A stretch of DNA of 64,000 bases from Megalonaias nervosa (Eukaryota > Mollusca > Bivalvia > Unionida > Unionidae): positions 64,501-128,500 of the forward strand of contig JAECUM010003244.1 in NCBI GenBank assembly GCA_016617855.1. The letters run 5' to 3'. The notes beneath the pieces were generated by a model, which ran no database searches, had not been told where the DNA came from, and saw only the letters and a list, made by a program, of their open reading frames with translations. Both the position numbers and the translations under genes were made by a program. Positions within the stretch are counted from its first letter, which is position 1. Every line of letters starts with the position of its first letter. Below are positions 1-12,134 of the stretch, in pieces.

Positions 1-700
1 TAACCTTTCTAGAAGAGCACCACCTATCAAATTGTTGTGCTTTTTCCCATGCAAATTCGACATAGGTCTGGTGAGTTGATTTTCTAGAATTCCTGAATTG
101 TTGCCGATAAACCTCGGGGACTAACTCATAACCCTTCAAAATACAGTCCTTAACCACATCATAGTCAGCACTCTGCTCCAGTGACAGTGAAATGTAAATG
201 TTACGAGCTCCACCAGTAAGTACACATTGCAATAATAGAGTCCAGTACTCCCTTGACCACTTCATGTTCAGCAACTTTTTCAAAATAAGGAAAATAGCTA
301 TCTACGTCTTCTTCCAGAAAAAGGGGTACTAACTTGATATTTCTTATAACATCAAAAGTAGGGGAGTGTTTTCCTTTTGCCAGCTCTAATTCTTTCATTT
401 TAATTTGAAATTTCCTTTCATCCTTCTCTCTTTGTAATTGCATCTGTCTCTCTCTCTCCTCTTTCTCAAATTGTAATTATTTATCTTTCTCCCTCTCCTG
501 TCTCTCTCTCTCTCCTCTTTTTCAAATTGTAATTGCATTAGCCTGTCTGCTTTTTCTTTCTCAAGTTGTATTTGTCTTTCTTTCTGTCTTTCTTCAAATT
601 GCCTTTGCATTTCTTCCCTGCTGTCTTTAAATTCTAATTCCATTACTTCCATTTCTTTTTCTCTTTGTATCTTTTCTATCTGAAACTGAACGTGTCTCAT
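1..700 (-). pseudogene. Gypsy-type retrotransposon gag fragment, frameshifted, cut by window edge
   Basis: The minus strand from about 700 down to 1 encodes a gag-like polyprotein start. The N-terminal ~100 residues are a charged Glu/Lys/Arg/Gln coiled coil. Next comes a segment of the type FDVIRNIKLVPLFLEEDVD followed by YFPYFEKVAEHE, which I recognise as the capsid (SCAN-like) region found in gag proteins of fish and invertebrate Gypsy/ERV-like elements. Near position 262 the frame breaks. The continuation in another frame (WTLLLQ, YELVPE, YRQQFR) runs open to the window edge. A second break lies near 450-480 inside the coiled coil. The primer site and LTR at 930-1726 fit upstream of it in the right order. 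The gene is inactive as read; protease, reverse transcriptase and integrase would lie to the left, outside the window. Recognition is from family pattern only. Confidence 0.75.
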
Positions 701-927
701 CTATAATTCCACCTTTTTTTAACTGGACCTCCATTTTCAAAATTTCAAAACAATCCTCGGTAAAATTCAAAAACTTCTTACTTTTGATGATATTCTGAAT
801 GAAAGCCTGTTGTTTTCACTAAAGATTTCAAACAAAATGTAAAATAGTACTTGGGATTTAAAGACTAGAGGAATTTAAATTTCAAAAAACAATTTTCTGA
901 AATATTTAACCAACATTCATATATCCC

Positions 928-952
928 AAGGACGAGCAACCCAATTTTCTCC
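928..952 (-). other. tRNA-Pro-like primer binding site of the retrotransposon
   Basis: Read on the minus strand, the bases just inside the LTR contain TGGGTTGCTCGTCC followed by TTGGGAT. This resembles the tRNA-Pro primer site of many retroviruses and Gypsy elements (TGGGGGCTCGTCC core), with a few mismatches. Its position between the LTR end and the gag start is as expected. Confidence 0.5.
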
Positions 953-1726
953 TGTTACGTGTAGGCTCGTACAAATATAACAAGAGAAAAGAGTGAAGTC
1001 AAGCTTTGTATATTTTAACAAAATAATTTATTTCCCTAGAAAACAATGTAAAAATTGGAAATGGGACTTACGGTTTGTGAATATAATCCAAAATTTAATC
1101 CTAAGAATGAAAAATGCAAGTCCTATCGCTAAATAGTTCTAATAAAATCCAGGTTCGAATCTCGACGACGTTCCAATATGGAAGGCAATGACGTCAGATG
1201 TGGTCGTTGTACAAATGGCAACAATTCCTCAATTGAATCACAGTTTATGTTTCCGAATAATTCCAGAATAAATTTCCACTGAATTTCTTTCTCCCAGAAT
1301 TTTTATTTTAAAAATACACTCGTTTGGTTTTCTAGAGAATAAACTATTAAATTCCAAAAACAAATGAACTTCAAAAACAATCTGGTTTCACCAATAGAAA
1401 CCTTTCGAGCCCACAAGGTTTTAAAAATACAATTAACTGAAAAGCTCTCAGAAAGGATATTAAATCCAACTAAAATATCATCCCGTTCTCGCGTGATAGG
1501 TCACGTGGTCTCTTAACACCAGAACAACGCAATAGAAAATATGAAATTTGTCACGTAGCAAGAACACACCTATCTAGATTCTCACTCTGAAATAAATTTA
1601 AAAATAAAACATTGTTATTCAGACTACACGTAGACTGAACTGACATTGGCAATAGCCAATCGTTCTCGCTTAGTGTTTACACAAAATGGTGTACCAGAGT
1701 GAGCTAAATATAATGCTAATGTAACA
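953..1726 (-). repeat. 5' LTR of the Gypsy-type element
   Basis: The 774-bp block starts TGTTAC (953-958) and ends GTAACA (1721-1726), a 6-bp inverted TG...CA terminus typical of LTRs. It abuts the primer-site-like sequence and lies upstream of the minus-strand gag fragment. Part of it (about 975-1150) is recognisably similar to 34,150-34,330, which supports it being an interspersed repeat. The outer target duplication cannot be checked because the other LTR is outside the window. Confidence 0.6.
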
Positions 1727-2850
1727 CCTTTTATGTGTTAGATAAACAGAATTACTGAAAGAGAATATCGAATCCCGTGAAAATAATCATTACAATAAAA
1801 TGTAATGAAACAAAAATAAAATAGAAAAGAATTTTAAAACTAACACACAAGCAATTTATTTACATATACGTAACAAGACATAAACAAAAATATTGAGACT
1901 GGCTAACAGGACGTTTTCAGTACGTTTTTGTAAAAGTAGAAAATGAATTAACCGACTTTCCATTGTATTTGTTGCAACGGGAATCCAAAACAATATTCTC
2001 CAATCCGCGGTTGCTAGTTTTCTTTTTTTCTAGACACAGTATACAATTTTAGTTACAGCCTTTCTTACGTCTTTGTCCTTTTTTATTTTCTTTTGTTGCT
2101 TTTTATTGGTGGGGTTGTTTTGTTTTTTCCTTCCGCCTGATTCGAACGAAGAAGTATAGACGATATAATGGTATGTTATATAAGGGATGACGCACTCAAT
2201 ATTTGACAAATATGAGTGCATTCAAGTGGGTGAAATAAGACACGTCATGTATTGGCGCTTTCTCGCAAATCAGTCAAACAAAATTGGTTACATTACTATC
2301 AGAGTTTGAGATTGGACACATCATGAAAATCAGTGATGTCATGTATATGATTGTTTTCGTGGTAAAATACCAGCAAAATCTTGTTCAAGTTCATATCAAT
2401 GGTAAAAGATCAGACAAATGCATAGGAAATGAAGAGATGCTTACGAAAGATAGTAAAAGATATCAGCTGGAGTTTGTAAAAATTTTAGAGAATTACTATC
2501 TTGAACAATATTAAACTTAAATATCCAGGATCAGAAATGATTTTCCTTTATTTCAAAAGCAGGAAGACATTTGAGCACAAAACCTGGCTTATTTAATTCT
2601 AACCTTACTGACAAACAAAAGCACATTATTCTAATTTCAACAACGCGCGTCACACGTTCAATTTCTCCTAAGGGTCACTAACATCTGTCTTTGAATATTA
2701 TGTTAATAACTGTTGTTGTACTTTATTTTAAAAGATTCGGAGTCGTTATACATCTTTTGACAGTCATTATCAAAAGGGAGCTTAGGTGCAGCGTCAACAA
2801 TTTCTGCTGATCTTAACTGGAACTGCTTAAATCGGTGACTCTATGACCAG
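1727..2850. other. non-coding AT-rich stretch
   Basis: Only short frames occur here and none shows family motifs, flanking splice signals or biased codon use. I see no RNA gene or repeat. Confidence 0.5.
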
Positions 2851-2855
2851 TAAAT

Positions 2856-3453
2856 ATGTCGACGCAGAAAATAACAAACTTTACCGAGCACGGCGATAAT
2901 ACAGATGAAACCAATAAAGAACAAGCGGACAAATATTTTGGTGTAAAGGTTTTACCAACAGGGTCTACCAATAAGTTTTCTAAAGGGAGCATACTTTCTC
3001 CCGGGCAAAACGTAGATGTTCCTTTCTGCGGCAAGCGTGTTGTGAATACAAATTTCTGGGCAATTTTTGTTGTGCCAAAGTCGCCTACTTGCCTGTAAAT
3101 TTTTGGTGTCAACGAAGAACTATTGGGACAGATGAACTAATGGTAGTTACTGTCCTATCACGTTTAAGCCTCAAGCGAACTTATATGTAGACGATAGCTA
3201 CATGCATCTATTTCTAATAAGTAGTTCTCTCCTAACCTCAAATATTCCTTTATCAATGAGCAACAATAAGCTTACAGGTTTGGCGACTCCAACAAATAAT
3301 GCAGGTACGGCAACTAAACATTATGCAGATATGAAATTTCGTACACGGCACGGAATATTAATTGACAATCTAAATTCAGCAACCAAATGGTGGGATTTAA
3401 ATGATAAGCGCATATTATCTGACAGAGAAAAAGTATTATTATACACCTTATGA
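2856..3453 (+). pseudogene. relic of a Polinton fibre-like gene
   Basis: Two frames offset by a shift carry fibre-shaft-like modules. The second contains MSNNKLTGLATPTNNAG followed by TKHYADMKF, the same module type as MSNSKLTGLPTTSPTSDSD in the intact fibre gene at 48,790-50,043. The first (from 2856) contains KITNFTEHGDNTDETNKE, which reads as a more diverged module. Further fragments without clear identity continue to about 3.8 kb. No other Polinton gene or terminal repeat is visible around it, so it is probably an old fragment rather than part of the element at 35-52 kb. Confidence 0.5.
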
Positions 3454-3799
3454 GCAAGTAGAACCAACAAAAGAGATGGAATCAAGCTTTAGAAAAAAAG
3501 ACACCTCGATGACAAAATTACATCATGGCATGGTGAAGCTGAAAATTCAACTTTTTGCACGCACGTTACTATTATATACAGGTCTTAGTTATTGTTGTGG
3601 GTTTACCAATTTTTTAATACATCACAGGCTATACATGGTGGCCAGTATAACTAGTGAAGAAGAACCCATGAAAAAAATCCTGATAAGAACCAAACATTTA
3701 AGGGAAGCTACTGTCAAGCTTTTTCAAATACCTAGATCTTTTGCTGTCATATCTCTTGTCATAGCATTCGTCCAGATATTTCTAATTCGATAGTAATTT

Positions 3800-5309
3800 C
3801 TGCGTAAAAGAACCCAAAAATAATCATGATGTTCTTTTGACAGCTAATAAGCTATTTTGAGAGCGTATTGAAAAATTTTGTACCCACCATTAAACAATCT
3901 TATTTCATGTACCATCAAGCTTATGTGCTCTATATTCCATACTAAAGGGAATTTTGCATTAAATTTGTATGCACGACTGTACGCTGGAAGTATATTTTCT
4001 GAGTCAAAATTCCTTATATTATTATGCTTTTTTGTCTCTAATTCAAGTACAATGTATCACAAATTGATATGGCGCTCTTGATGCCTTTGTCATAACTTGG
4101 AACGCGATAATATAATTGTGGGTAATTTTTAAAACTTTCTAAGGCATGGCGGGAACTAGCCATCTACCAAGATACTTCTTGGTGATATCTATCTCATCAG
4201 AAATACAGTTCAACTGTTCTTGAATGCTTTATGCGGATCTTACTTCATATAATTTGTTTTGTCAGAAATAATGAAAATTCTTATTCCGTAGTTTCGCTTA
4301 AGTCAACAAAATCATCGTAGTCACCAAAGAAATCCGATCGGATCCTTCTCACTTCTGCTATCGTCACTATTGTGAACGTTTTTGTTATATGTGGGGTAGT
4401 ATCCAGTTTAGCATAGCGTGGAGTTTCGAAAAATTGTATTAACCAGAAATAGACCATATGATACTAAGACAGAAGCATGTAGACCTGATTGCACCTGCAA
4501 CCTGATGCTGATGTGAACGGCTTTGGAGGCACGTTCAGATTTATTTAAGTCAAGTGTCTACCCATAACCTTTTAGCTTTAACTTCCTGCGACCTTCGAGG
4601 AAGTGTCCACATTGGAAGTTATGCCGTGCCTCCTAACTGTCTCGGGATGACGGAAATCATCCCAAACCCGAATGTCACAATAAAGTGACAAACCCCATGA
4701 GACACCAGACCTTTCCACAACTATCTGTATGTGGCCTTCTATTTATATGTAAATGACTACTGCACTGCATTTCTTAGTTAATGTACAGGCAAATTTATAT
4801 ATTTTTGTGTAGCCAAAATGTAATCCATTGAGAGGAAATAACTCGTGCTTATACAGCTATCAATTGTGTGTAAAATCATTATATAAGCATCAGCACCCAC
4901 CATCATTTTTGTGTAAATAAGAATGTAGGAAATTCTAAATGGTAGTATGGTTAAATGAGGCTAGATGGCTCCCCCGATTCATTTATTACAGGGTCTTCAA
5001 CAAACGTTTTACATAGCAAAGTTATGCAGACCAAATTCTATTCCATTATGAGCTGATGGAAATGCTTTCATCTCATGATGAAAATATTCATGTCTACGCA
5101 TCTATTGTTATATTTATAAAGCGCACTGATTCCTTGTAATAACGTCACGGTGAACTTATAGTCCTCAATTCACCTACTACTGTCTTATACCGTTTTGCAC
5201 CGAAGAAACTGATGTCAGATCATGCATCCTCGTGCAACAGTTATTGGTAATTATTTTTGTTCTAGAGTTTAAGATTAATGTACATTTTTTTGATCTCTTG
5301 TTATTGTAG
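3800..5309. other. non-coding, probably upstream or intronic sequence
   Basis: No open frame with recognisable content and no array or inverted repeat. The first exon I can place for the downstream gene begins at 5310. It starts in mid-domain, so at least one earlier exon must lie upstream, but I could not find it here. Confidence 0.4.
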
Positions 5310-5474
5310 ACCTACTGTACAGTTTGGATTTGTTAGTCCGACGATACAGAAAAATGACATTAGCACACCAAAAAAGGCAAATTCTACTAGTGGGACTTAT
5401 ACCTCTGAAATAAGTTTTACGCCAAAACTACCTGGAAAACAGAAAATGTGCCTGCAGACGTTGAATAAAGACAG
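5310..5474 (+). CDS. exon, type A, of a secreted multidomain protein
   Basis: A 165-bp exon between an acceptor (ttattgtag) and a donor (AG/gtgatg). It enters and leaves with two codon bases used. It is open throughout and ends ...KQKMCLQTLNKD. The motif [ILMV]-C-[LI]-[QE] near the end recurs in the exons at 7623, 9941 and 20,655, so it is one copy of a repeated domain. The domain family is not recognised; regular Cys spacing and the EGF exon downstream point to an extracellular protein. Confidence 0.55.
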
Positions 5475-5887
5475 GTGATGTCATTATACTTGCGTGCAAC
5501 TTTTAAAGCAGTGTCAAATGATGGCTTGTTTTTATCAATTAATGGAAATCTTGAACTATTTTAATACAAGAATGGGTTAATCCTTTTAACAATTGCTATA
5601 GTAGTTACCAATAATTCTGACAGTCGTTGACAATTGTAAGCACAATCATATATAAGGATTCGTTTTTAGAGCAACGAATTATTTTTCACCCAGTATTATT
5701 TCCATTTAAATTAGGCAATACTTCTTTCTGTATGTCGTATTCCATTTTCCAACTGTGTAGTTCATTCATTGAATAAATTGTATTATGTCTGCTTAGAATT
5801 AACCAAAAGTGTAAACATATCGAAGTCGACAGTGATATTTCAAAGAGAAATGATTCGTGATCGATATTGTTTGTTTCATTATTTCAG

Positions 5888-5931
5888 GGTAAACGTCGAC
5901 GAAATATGCTTTGATGTGGATGTCAAATCTG
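5888..5931 (+). CDS. exon, type B, of the secreted multidomain protein
   Basis: A 44-bp exon (acceptor atttcag, donor gtaatg) that completes the split codon of the exon at 5310-5474 and encodes VNVDEICFDVDVKS. The pattern C-[FY]-[ND]-[VM] recurs in the exons at 8121, 10,776 and 21,056. It enters with two codon bases used and leaves with one. Confidence 0.55.
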
Positions 5932-6849
5932 GTAATGTGAGATATTTATCCTGCGTCAAAGATTGCTTTGTTTGATGACATGATTTCTTTTTGTAAAACA
6001 AATGTCAAGTAATATTATATTTAGGATAAATCTAAATTATAGTAGTAGTAGTAGTAGATGTTGCTGTTGTTGTAATATCAATAACTAAAATGTACTCATC
6101 ATTTTCAACTACTGCTTTCTATCATTGCATGAATAATTAAAATTAAATGTCAATTGTGGATACCAGTGAAACAATAGAAATATAAAATATTTTTAATTAC
6201 TGACATAATAAAACATGCAAAGAACAGACACGATTTGCAAAAGGTAGATTATAAAAGTAATGCCTTGTCACCTCTGTTTACATTTTGATTTGCTCAGCAG
6301 TTGAAACGTAAAATCATGCATGTTATTTTTCAGATTCGTCTTCTTTCTACGGAGATACGGTTTGAATTTTGAGTTTTTCATGCAATTTGTTCCTTCCAAT
6401 TTCATAGGAAGATAAAAATGGCACCATTTTTAATAGTCTTAAAATTAAACTGTTGTAGTATTGATGTCGTATGGGAAATAATGGAAATGCTCAAAGCAAA
6501 GCAAATTTCATAGCTCAACAGAAAGCAGCCAAGGCACGATTAAAATAATAATGTTTACATATACCAACTGTTTTCAGTATAACTAACAAGTCATCAGGTG
6601 AAAAACAGCAATCAAGTACTACTTAAGTTACATAAATGTTAATAACTAGATGTTGTTTGTCAAGACTGTTTAGCTGATCAGATAATATTCCATGTTGTGA
6701 AATGCTTCTTTGCTTTGTTGACAGTTTAACTTATGTATCTTGATATTCACGTTTGAACATATAATAGCCATTATCCACGTACAAATAGGTAGCATACCAT
6801 TGTTTTCATTCTTATCCTTTACGTCCACAGAATAAGCCTCATTTTACAG

Positions 6850-6949
6850 CGCCCAGTATTACACGGAATTCAACAGTTGTCTGTACTATAGGATTAACAT
6901 GTCACATGATGTTTATGGTGTCCTCAGGGAAATCGAATGCGAATAATTG
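6850..6949 (+). CDS. exon, type P (Cys-x5-Cys), of the secreted multidomain protein
   Basis: A 100-bp exon after acceptor ttttacag that begins with one codon base already used and ends with two. It encodes PSITRNSTVVC then C-x5-C (VCTIGLTCHMMF) and ends ...NANNW. The C-x5-C pair is shared with the exons at 9568 (VCSYNKSCF) and 11,851 (MCKTESECH). The donor is GTTGGT, unusual but identical to the one used at 20,814. Here the linker and P segments seem fused in one exon, whereas the later copies have a separate linker exon. Confidence 0.5.
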
Positions 6950-7622
6950 GTTGGTATATCTGCAACATTTAATCCATCGCAGCAGTTGAAACGAGATCAG
7001 TAATACGTTGGGACTTTTTATTATTTATATCATCTATGACATGGTTCATTTTCAAAGCCGCAACTCTTACTTTCAATTGAATGGGACTCTTACGTACAAA
7101 TAGAAATTAGCGCATATGATGTTTAGTGTTGAAGTAAAACTTATTCACTAAATCTAAAGAAACTGAGATGTCCAGCACAGAATTATTTCCATATCTTGAA
7201 AACTTATCGATAATAGTATCTGGAAAAAGTTAAATTACATATCTTGCCTTTCATAAAGATTGATAAATATTTAACTATGTCTAAAGTGTTTTACATTTCA
7301 TAATACTTCAATTGTTCGAGTGACGTTAAGACTGATAGGCATAATATTGTAGTCATTTTTACCTGATGACGATTGAAGAGAAATCATATTTTAAGTTAGA
7401 GTTTCTGTACTAAAACATACATTTAACATATGAAGATTTACATGACTACAATGACAAGACAAAAATTGTCATCATCTTGTTTGTAATGTCACCTTGTTTA
7501 ACTTTGTAAAAGCTACATACACACTTACATCCAACTATCCATTAATTAGAGATGTGAATGCATTATACCTTTGATGTTGATATTTTCTATTACATATATT
7601 CTGCACATTTTTCATTTATCAG

Positions 7623-7799
7623 TCCAACTATGATCTTAACGGAAGGTTTGGAAAAAGATTTCCACATTTTTTCCCATTGTGAGCCCTGTACAGATGGTAC
7701 AACAGCAGCTGGAAATTGTTCAATGGACTTGGTATTCAACCCGTCGTCATCTTACCTTGGGCAATATCATCGCTTATGTTTGGAAGCCCAGCTTTTATG
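7623..7799 (+). CDS. exon, type A, of the secreted multidomain protein
   Basis: A 177-bp exon (acceptor catttatcag, donor gtaaca). It encodes PTMILTEGLEKDF, a CEPC motif, a run ending NCSMDLVF, and ends YHRLCLEAQLL. It has the same phase and terminal Cys motif as the other type A exons. Its split codon joins the exon at 6949 and the exon at 8121 without shifting frame. Confidence 0.65.
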
Positions 7800-8120
7800 G
7801 TAACAAATATTGCGAGGCATTTTTTAAACGTTTAAGATATTGTCTTTGACTCGAATAGCATAATTTAATGACTCGAGCATCTCAACATTTATGACAATCT
7901 CTACTTTTCATGGAAGAAACATTTTGTATAGATTGCACAAATTATTAGATTCTTATTATTCATTTCATAACCATATTCTATTTCACATGCGTTTTTGATG
8001 ATCTGAATTTCCAGTGGTTCCAAAAGTGTTGATATCAGTTTCGTCCAACTTTCGCTCATATAACATGTTAAGGTATTTACTGTAGAAAGGAATTACAAAT
8101 ATTCCGCTTGATATCCACAG

Positions 8121-8182
8121 GAAGACAGTGACTGGAGAGAAACGTTGTTTCAACATGGAGGTAAAAGGTGAAAATGTGGACT
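8121..8182 (+). CDS. exon, type B, of the secreted multidomain protein
   Basis: A 62-bp exon (acceptor atccacag, donor gtaagt, a consensus donor). It encodes KTVTGEKRCFNMEVKGENVD and carries the type B Cys motif. It leaves one codon base, which the EGF exon completes. Confidence 0.65.
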
Positions 8183-8620
8183 GTAAGTATAAACTGTTTT
8201 CAAATTGAGGAAAGCTTAAAATCTTTAGCGCTTAGTCCTCAAACAAATTCAAAATACATCGAAAACTCGCATTCTTACCATCCAATGTATTTTATAATGT
8301 TCCTTTATAATGAAAAAAAAATTCTTTAATGAGAATCTCAATTTAATAATTGAAAAGAGAGCTTAGTATTATTTCCCACGTGAGTTAAGAGATGCATTGA
8401 GAGAAAAGTCTTCTTCATTAAGAAAATGTTAATAATGATTAATAGAACATACAACATTAATTATGATAGATGGATTAGAAGATATTCTGCGATTTCTGGA
8501 AAGCTTACGCACATTCTTCTGAACAGTATACATTCTTGAAAGGAGTATGGCAATATTTTGCATTTATCGTTACAATCCAAATATGGTAATATTTTTCATA
8601 TTTATATTTATATTTTACAG

Positions 8621-8740
8621 TGCATGGTCCCTGTAGAAAATTGCACTGTAAAAACGAAGGGTTTTGCGATTCTGCAAACGCAAACGGACAACCTATATGT
8701 CATTGTCACAGTGGCTACTCTGGGAACACGTGTGAAAAAA
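8621..8740 (+). CDS. EGF-like domain exon of the secreted multidomain protein
   Basis: A 120-bp exon (acceptor tattttacag, donor gtaata). It encodes one EGF-like domain with six cysteines in the usual order: GPC, LHC, GFC, PIC, CHCHSGYSG, NTCEK. The C-x-C and GY/G features of an EGF C-loop are present. It is a symmetrical phase 1-1 exon, the classic phase of shuffled EGF modules, so it can be inserted without changing frame. It is the one recognisable domain of the gene and the best evidence that the product is extracellular. Confidence 0.8.
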
Positions 8741-9159
8741 GTAATATATGGTCCAAGATATTTCCAACCTCGACTTGTCTTTCTTTTCCACATCCTATCA
8801 CTAATAGCATGTATGTTTATTAGGAAGTGTTAGCAATATAGCCCTCTGTACAATGCCATAAATCATGAAGCTAGATGGCATATCTTACAATCTGTATGTT
8901 GTCATTTGACATTGCTAACGTTTGTGGATAGAGAGAATAATATGAACAAGAATACTCTTATATTACTGATAGTGGGGTTCAGGCTACATTTGTTAAAGGT
9001 ACCAATATGGTACGAAGTATTTGCTATCAAACAAAAAATAACCATTGGGAGTAGAAGTCTTTATCTCATAAAAAATTGTTGAATAATCGTTACCATCCTA
9101 ATAAAGTAATCCACCAAAGTAATTTACATATTCTTAACAAATTACACATTATTTTGCAG

Positions 9160-9194
9160 ACGAGTCAACGTCGATTACTAATAATGTAAACAGG
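9160..9194 (+). CDS. short linker exon of the secreted multidomain protein
   Basis: A 35-bp exon (acceptor attttgcag, donor GTATGT). It completes the codon left by the EGF exon, encodes NESTSITNNVNR and ends in phase 0. The exon at 11,235 has the same phase pattern and size class. Tiny exons are easy to miscall; phase fit on both sides is the main support. Confidence 0.45.
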
Positions 9195-9567
9195 GTATGT
9201 ACGTTTACGAGTGAACGAGCGTTGTAAATAAAATTTATACAAATATTTATTTTAACTACTCCTCGAAAAGCAAATTAATACAATCTGATCGAGTGAAATC
9301 AGTTGAACAACTTAAGATAAATCGCTTTGCGTGTGTCCACTTTCAAAACAAGATAGTCGATCTGTAAGAGGTCAAATATTACATTTGTGACTAATATTCA
9401 TATAATTCAATAAACATATCATTTTAACTTTTTATCCTTCGTCAGGGACTTGACTGATAAATATTTGTAAAGCACAATGAGATACATTAAATTCAGCAAA
9501 ATTAACTTCCACTTCTTTAAAATTTGTATCTAATTTAAAACTCGTTTCAATATAATTTCATTTATAG

Positions 9568-9665
9568 CCATCTGCAGGGAACTTTGTGCTGCCAGTGGAA
9601 ATTGTATGCAGCTATAATAAAAGTTGCTTCGTTCCTCTACAGATACTTGGACAACCACCCAGCAT
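9568..9665 (+). CDS. exon, type P (Cys-x5-Cys), of the secreted multidomain protein
   Basis: A 98-bp exon (acceptor catttatag, donor gtaagc). It encodes PSAGNFVLPVEIVC, then C-x5-C, then FVPLQILGQPPS. It runs from phase 0 to phase 2 like the exon at 11,851. Confidence 0.6.
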
Positions 9666-9940
9666 GTAAGCTTGTAGATATTGCTCTTAATGGCTCTGAT
9701 GCAATTTTTACTCAGAAACTACCGTAGATTCTAGTCACTTATTCGAGTTTGCCGAGTATGCATGATGCTCATGCATACGTACTATTTTATTTTGGAAATG
9801 ATCATCATTAATTAAGAACATACTCATAGCTGAATATAATTATATGTTAAAAATTACTATAAACATAACTATGTTGTACTTGTACACAGGGTCACAGTTA
9901 AATTTCTAAATAATTGAACAATACCACTGCTATGTTTTAG

Positions 9941-10102
9941 TCCTTTTGTGGAACCTGGACACGTGCCTCCAACCATCGCTGTGGAACACTTAGTCGTTAA
10001 CGGCACAAACTCTGCGGGTACAAATTTTGAGGGATATTTGAAAATCAAAGCGACAGGTAATGGCACCCAACGTGTTTGCATTCAAGGCAAGGATAAAAGA
10101 GA
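9941..10102 (+). CDS. exon, type A, of the secreted multidomain protein
   Basis: A 162-bp exon (acceptor atgttttag, donor gtaagt). It encodes PFVEPGHVPPTIAVEHLVVN, a Thr/Asn/Gly-rich middle and ends RVCIQGKDKR. Two NGT sites could be N-glycosylated. The terminal Cys motif and phase match the type A copies at 5310, 7623 and 20,655. Confidence 0.65.
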
Positions 10103-10775
10103 GTAAGTTGAAATTCTGATTTTATATTATAATCACATCATACGTATAACATAAATTGTCAACCTTAAGAATAACTTCATTATATATATATAATAGATAG
10201 ATTGGATAGATAACAAACAGCATCATAGTTTTATCTCTATATGAATCTTTCACGCGATAATGAGTTAATTTATATTGATATCATTATATATAATTCATCG
10301 TTTTCATTCTTCAAACGTGAAAATATACATGCAATAATATTCATCATCAACACTCAGCAATGTATATTCAATCTTAGGTATACACTCAGCAATGTATATT
10401 CAGTCTTAAGTATATAACGTTTCTTTCCCAGCAGCAGAACGCATTTGACCTATTCTGTAATATTTTAACAAGATATAATTGTTGCTGTTATACATTACAT
10501 ATAACACAATATTATTGTAGAAATCAGATAATTAATCGTTTCAGAAAGTGAATGATGGATTTAATGTGCCAAACTTACTATTAAAAACTGTTCTACCATT
10601 CATGTGCATTAATTGTTTCTAAATTTTCCTCTGGGGACAACAGAACATATAAAATAATTCAAAGAGTATTGACGATGTCCTGCGGAAATGGTCCTCGCCT
10701 CATATTGTTTATTTTTTTTTACATAAATCATTTATTCCATCTATATTGCTAATTGCCTTTTATTATATTTTGTAG

Positions 10776-10822
10776 TTCTAGCCGTGTGAGTGAAGAAATT
10801 TGTTTCAACGTACGAGTAACTG
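10776..10822 (+). CDS. exon, type B, of the secreted multidomain protein
   Basis: A 47-bp exon (acceptor attttgtag, donor gtaagt). It encodes SSRVSEEICFNVRVT with the type B Cys motif. It completes the codon of the preceding exon and leaves one base. Confidence 0.6.
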
Positions 10823-11072
10823 GTAAGTAATGTTTGCACATTTCAGATTCGTATTGAAACATTACATAAACGATGTGTATCTTCTTGTGTGTCTTTGGGT
10901 ATACTTTTGACTCACTCCCCCCAAGTTATTCTTCTCCAGGTATAAAGGAAAATATACTGATTCACTTTCCCTTGAGTATAATATCTTGATATCTTGATGC
11001 ATTTCCCCTCCCCCTCCCCCGAAATCAATTGGACAATTAGAGTTTAAAGACCATAAAAACTGCTTGTATTAG

Positions 11073-11190
<118 letters not shown>

Positions 11191-11234
11191 TTGCTCAATG
11201 CGGGGTATATCATTATATCATTTTTGCATTGCAG

Positions 11235-11263
11235 GACAATTGTCAAGAACTCCAGTCGACATG
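11235..11263 (+). CDS. short linker exon of the secreted multidomain protein
   Basis: A 29-bp exon after acceptor ttgcattgcag. It encodes GQLSRTPVDM and ends in phase 0 before GTGAAA, a weak donor. It sits between two large microsatellites. Phase agrees with both neighbours. Confidence 0.4.
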
Positions 11264-11345
11264 GTGAAATTGTTTAACCTATTTATTACATATTAAAACA
11301 TGTAGAATGGTTCCAATAGAATTTTGTTCATAACGCATTTAACGG

Positions 11346-11426
<81 letters not shown>
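11346..11426. repeat. microsatellite (TA)n
   Basis: About 40 uninterrupted TA units in the intron between the exons at 11,235 and 11,851. Confidence 0.95.
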
Positions 11427-11427
<1 letters not shown>

Positions 11428-11850
11428 CATTTCTCATTGATTTTCTAATTTTCTCTGTTCCTCAACTCTCATGTCATATCGGTGTATCTTGTCTCTCGCT
11501 GATGTTACGTTTTAACTTCTATTACACTTTAAATATTTAAGTATTTCTCCACGGTCGAATCGCTACATACTGTATGAGGGATAATAAAATATTAAAGCCA
11601 ACAGACAGTCACGACTTACTGTTAGTTTTTTAACTTCAAAATGGTTCACTCTCTGGGAACATTGGTCTGTAAATTCCCTTAAGTTATTTCAGTATAGATT
11701 GGGAGAGGCGTGGAAGATACTGTCAGTCGATTATACTTGGATTTAATTACATGGAATATGAATGTATCTGATGTCAAAAATATCATAATGTTAATGATGA
11801 TTATAAAAAGTGCTCCATTATCTTGAACTTATTTCTTTTTTTTACAAAAG

Positions 11851-11960
11851 TTACGACCGTACTACATTGACCCAACACTTCCAGACGGATCGACTGTCAT
11901 GTGTAAAACTGAGTCTGAGTGCCACATTGTGATGTTTACATCGGAGAAAACATCAAATTG
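11851..11960 (+). CDS. exon, type P (Cys-x5-Cys), of the secreted multidomain protein
   Basis: A 110-bp exon (acceptor tttacaaaag, donor GTATGA). It encodes RPYYIDPTLPDGSTVMC, C-x5-C, then HIVMFTSEKTSN. It is closest to the exon at 6850 (both have a terminal split W codon). It runs from phase 0 to phase 2. The next exon that fits in phase is at 20,655, making an intron of about 8.7 kb that holds the Polinton relic at 13.4-18.2 kb. Confidence 0.6.
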
Positions 11961-12071
11961 GTATGATCCTGTAACATTATATAGAAAATCAAAGCGATTT
12001 TAACTGTAAAACATTACGGATCTTTTCTAGAAGTCATGAGCTTTCTTTGGAATGCACTTCATTAGCAGTTT

Positions 12072-12073
<2 letters not shown>

Positions 12074-12132
<59 letters not shown>
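12074..12132. repeat. microsatellite (AG)n
   Basis: About 29 AG units. Open frames over it are an artefact of the repeat. Confidence 0.95.
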
Positions 12133-12134
<2 letters not shown>

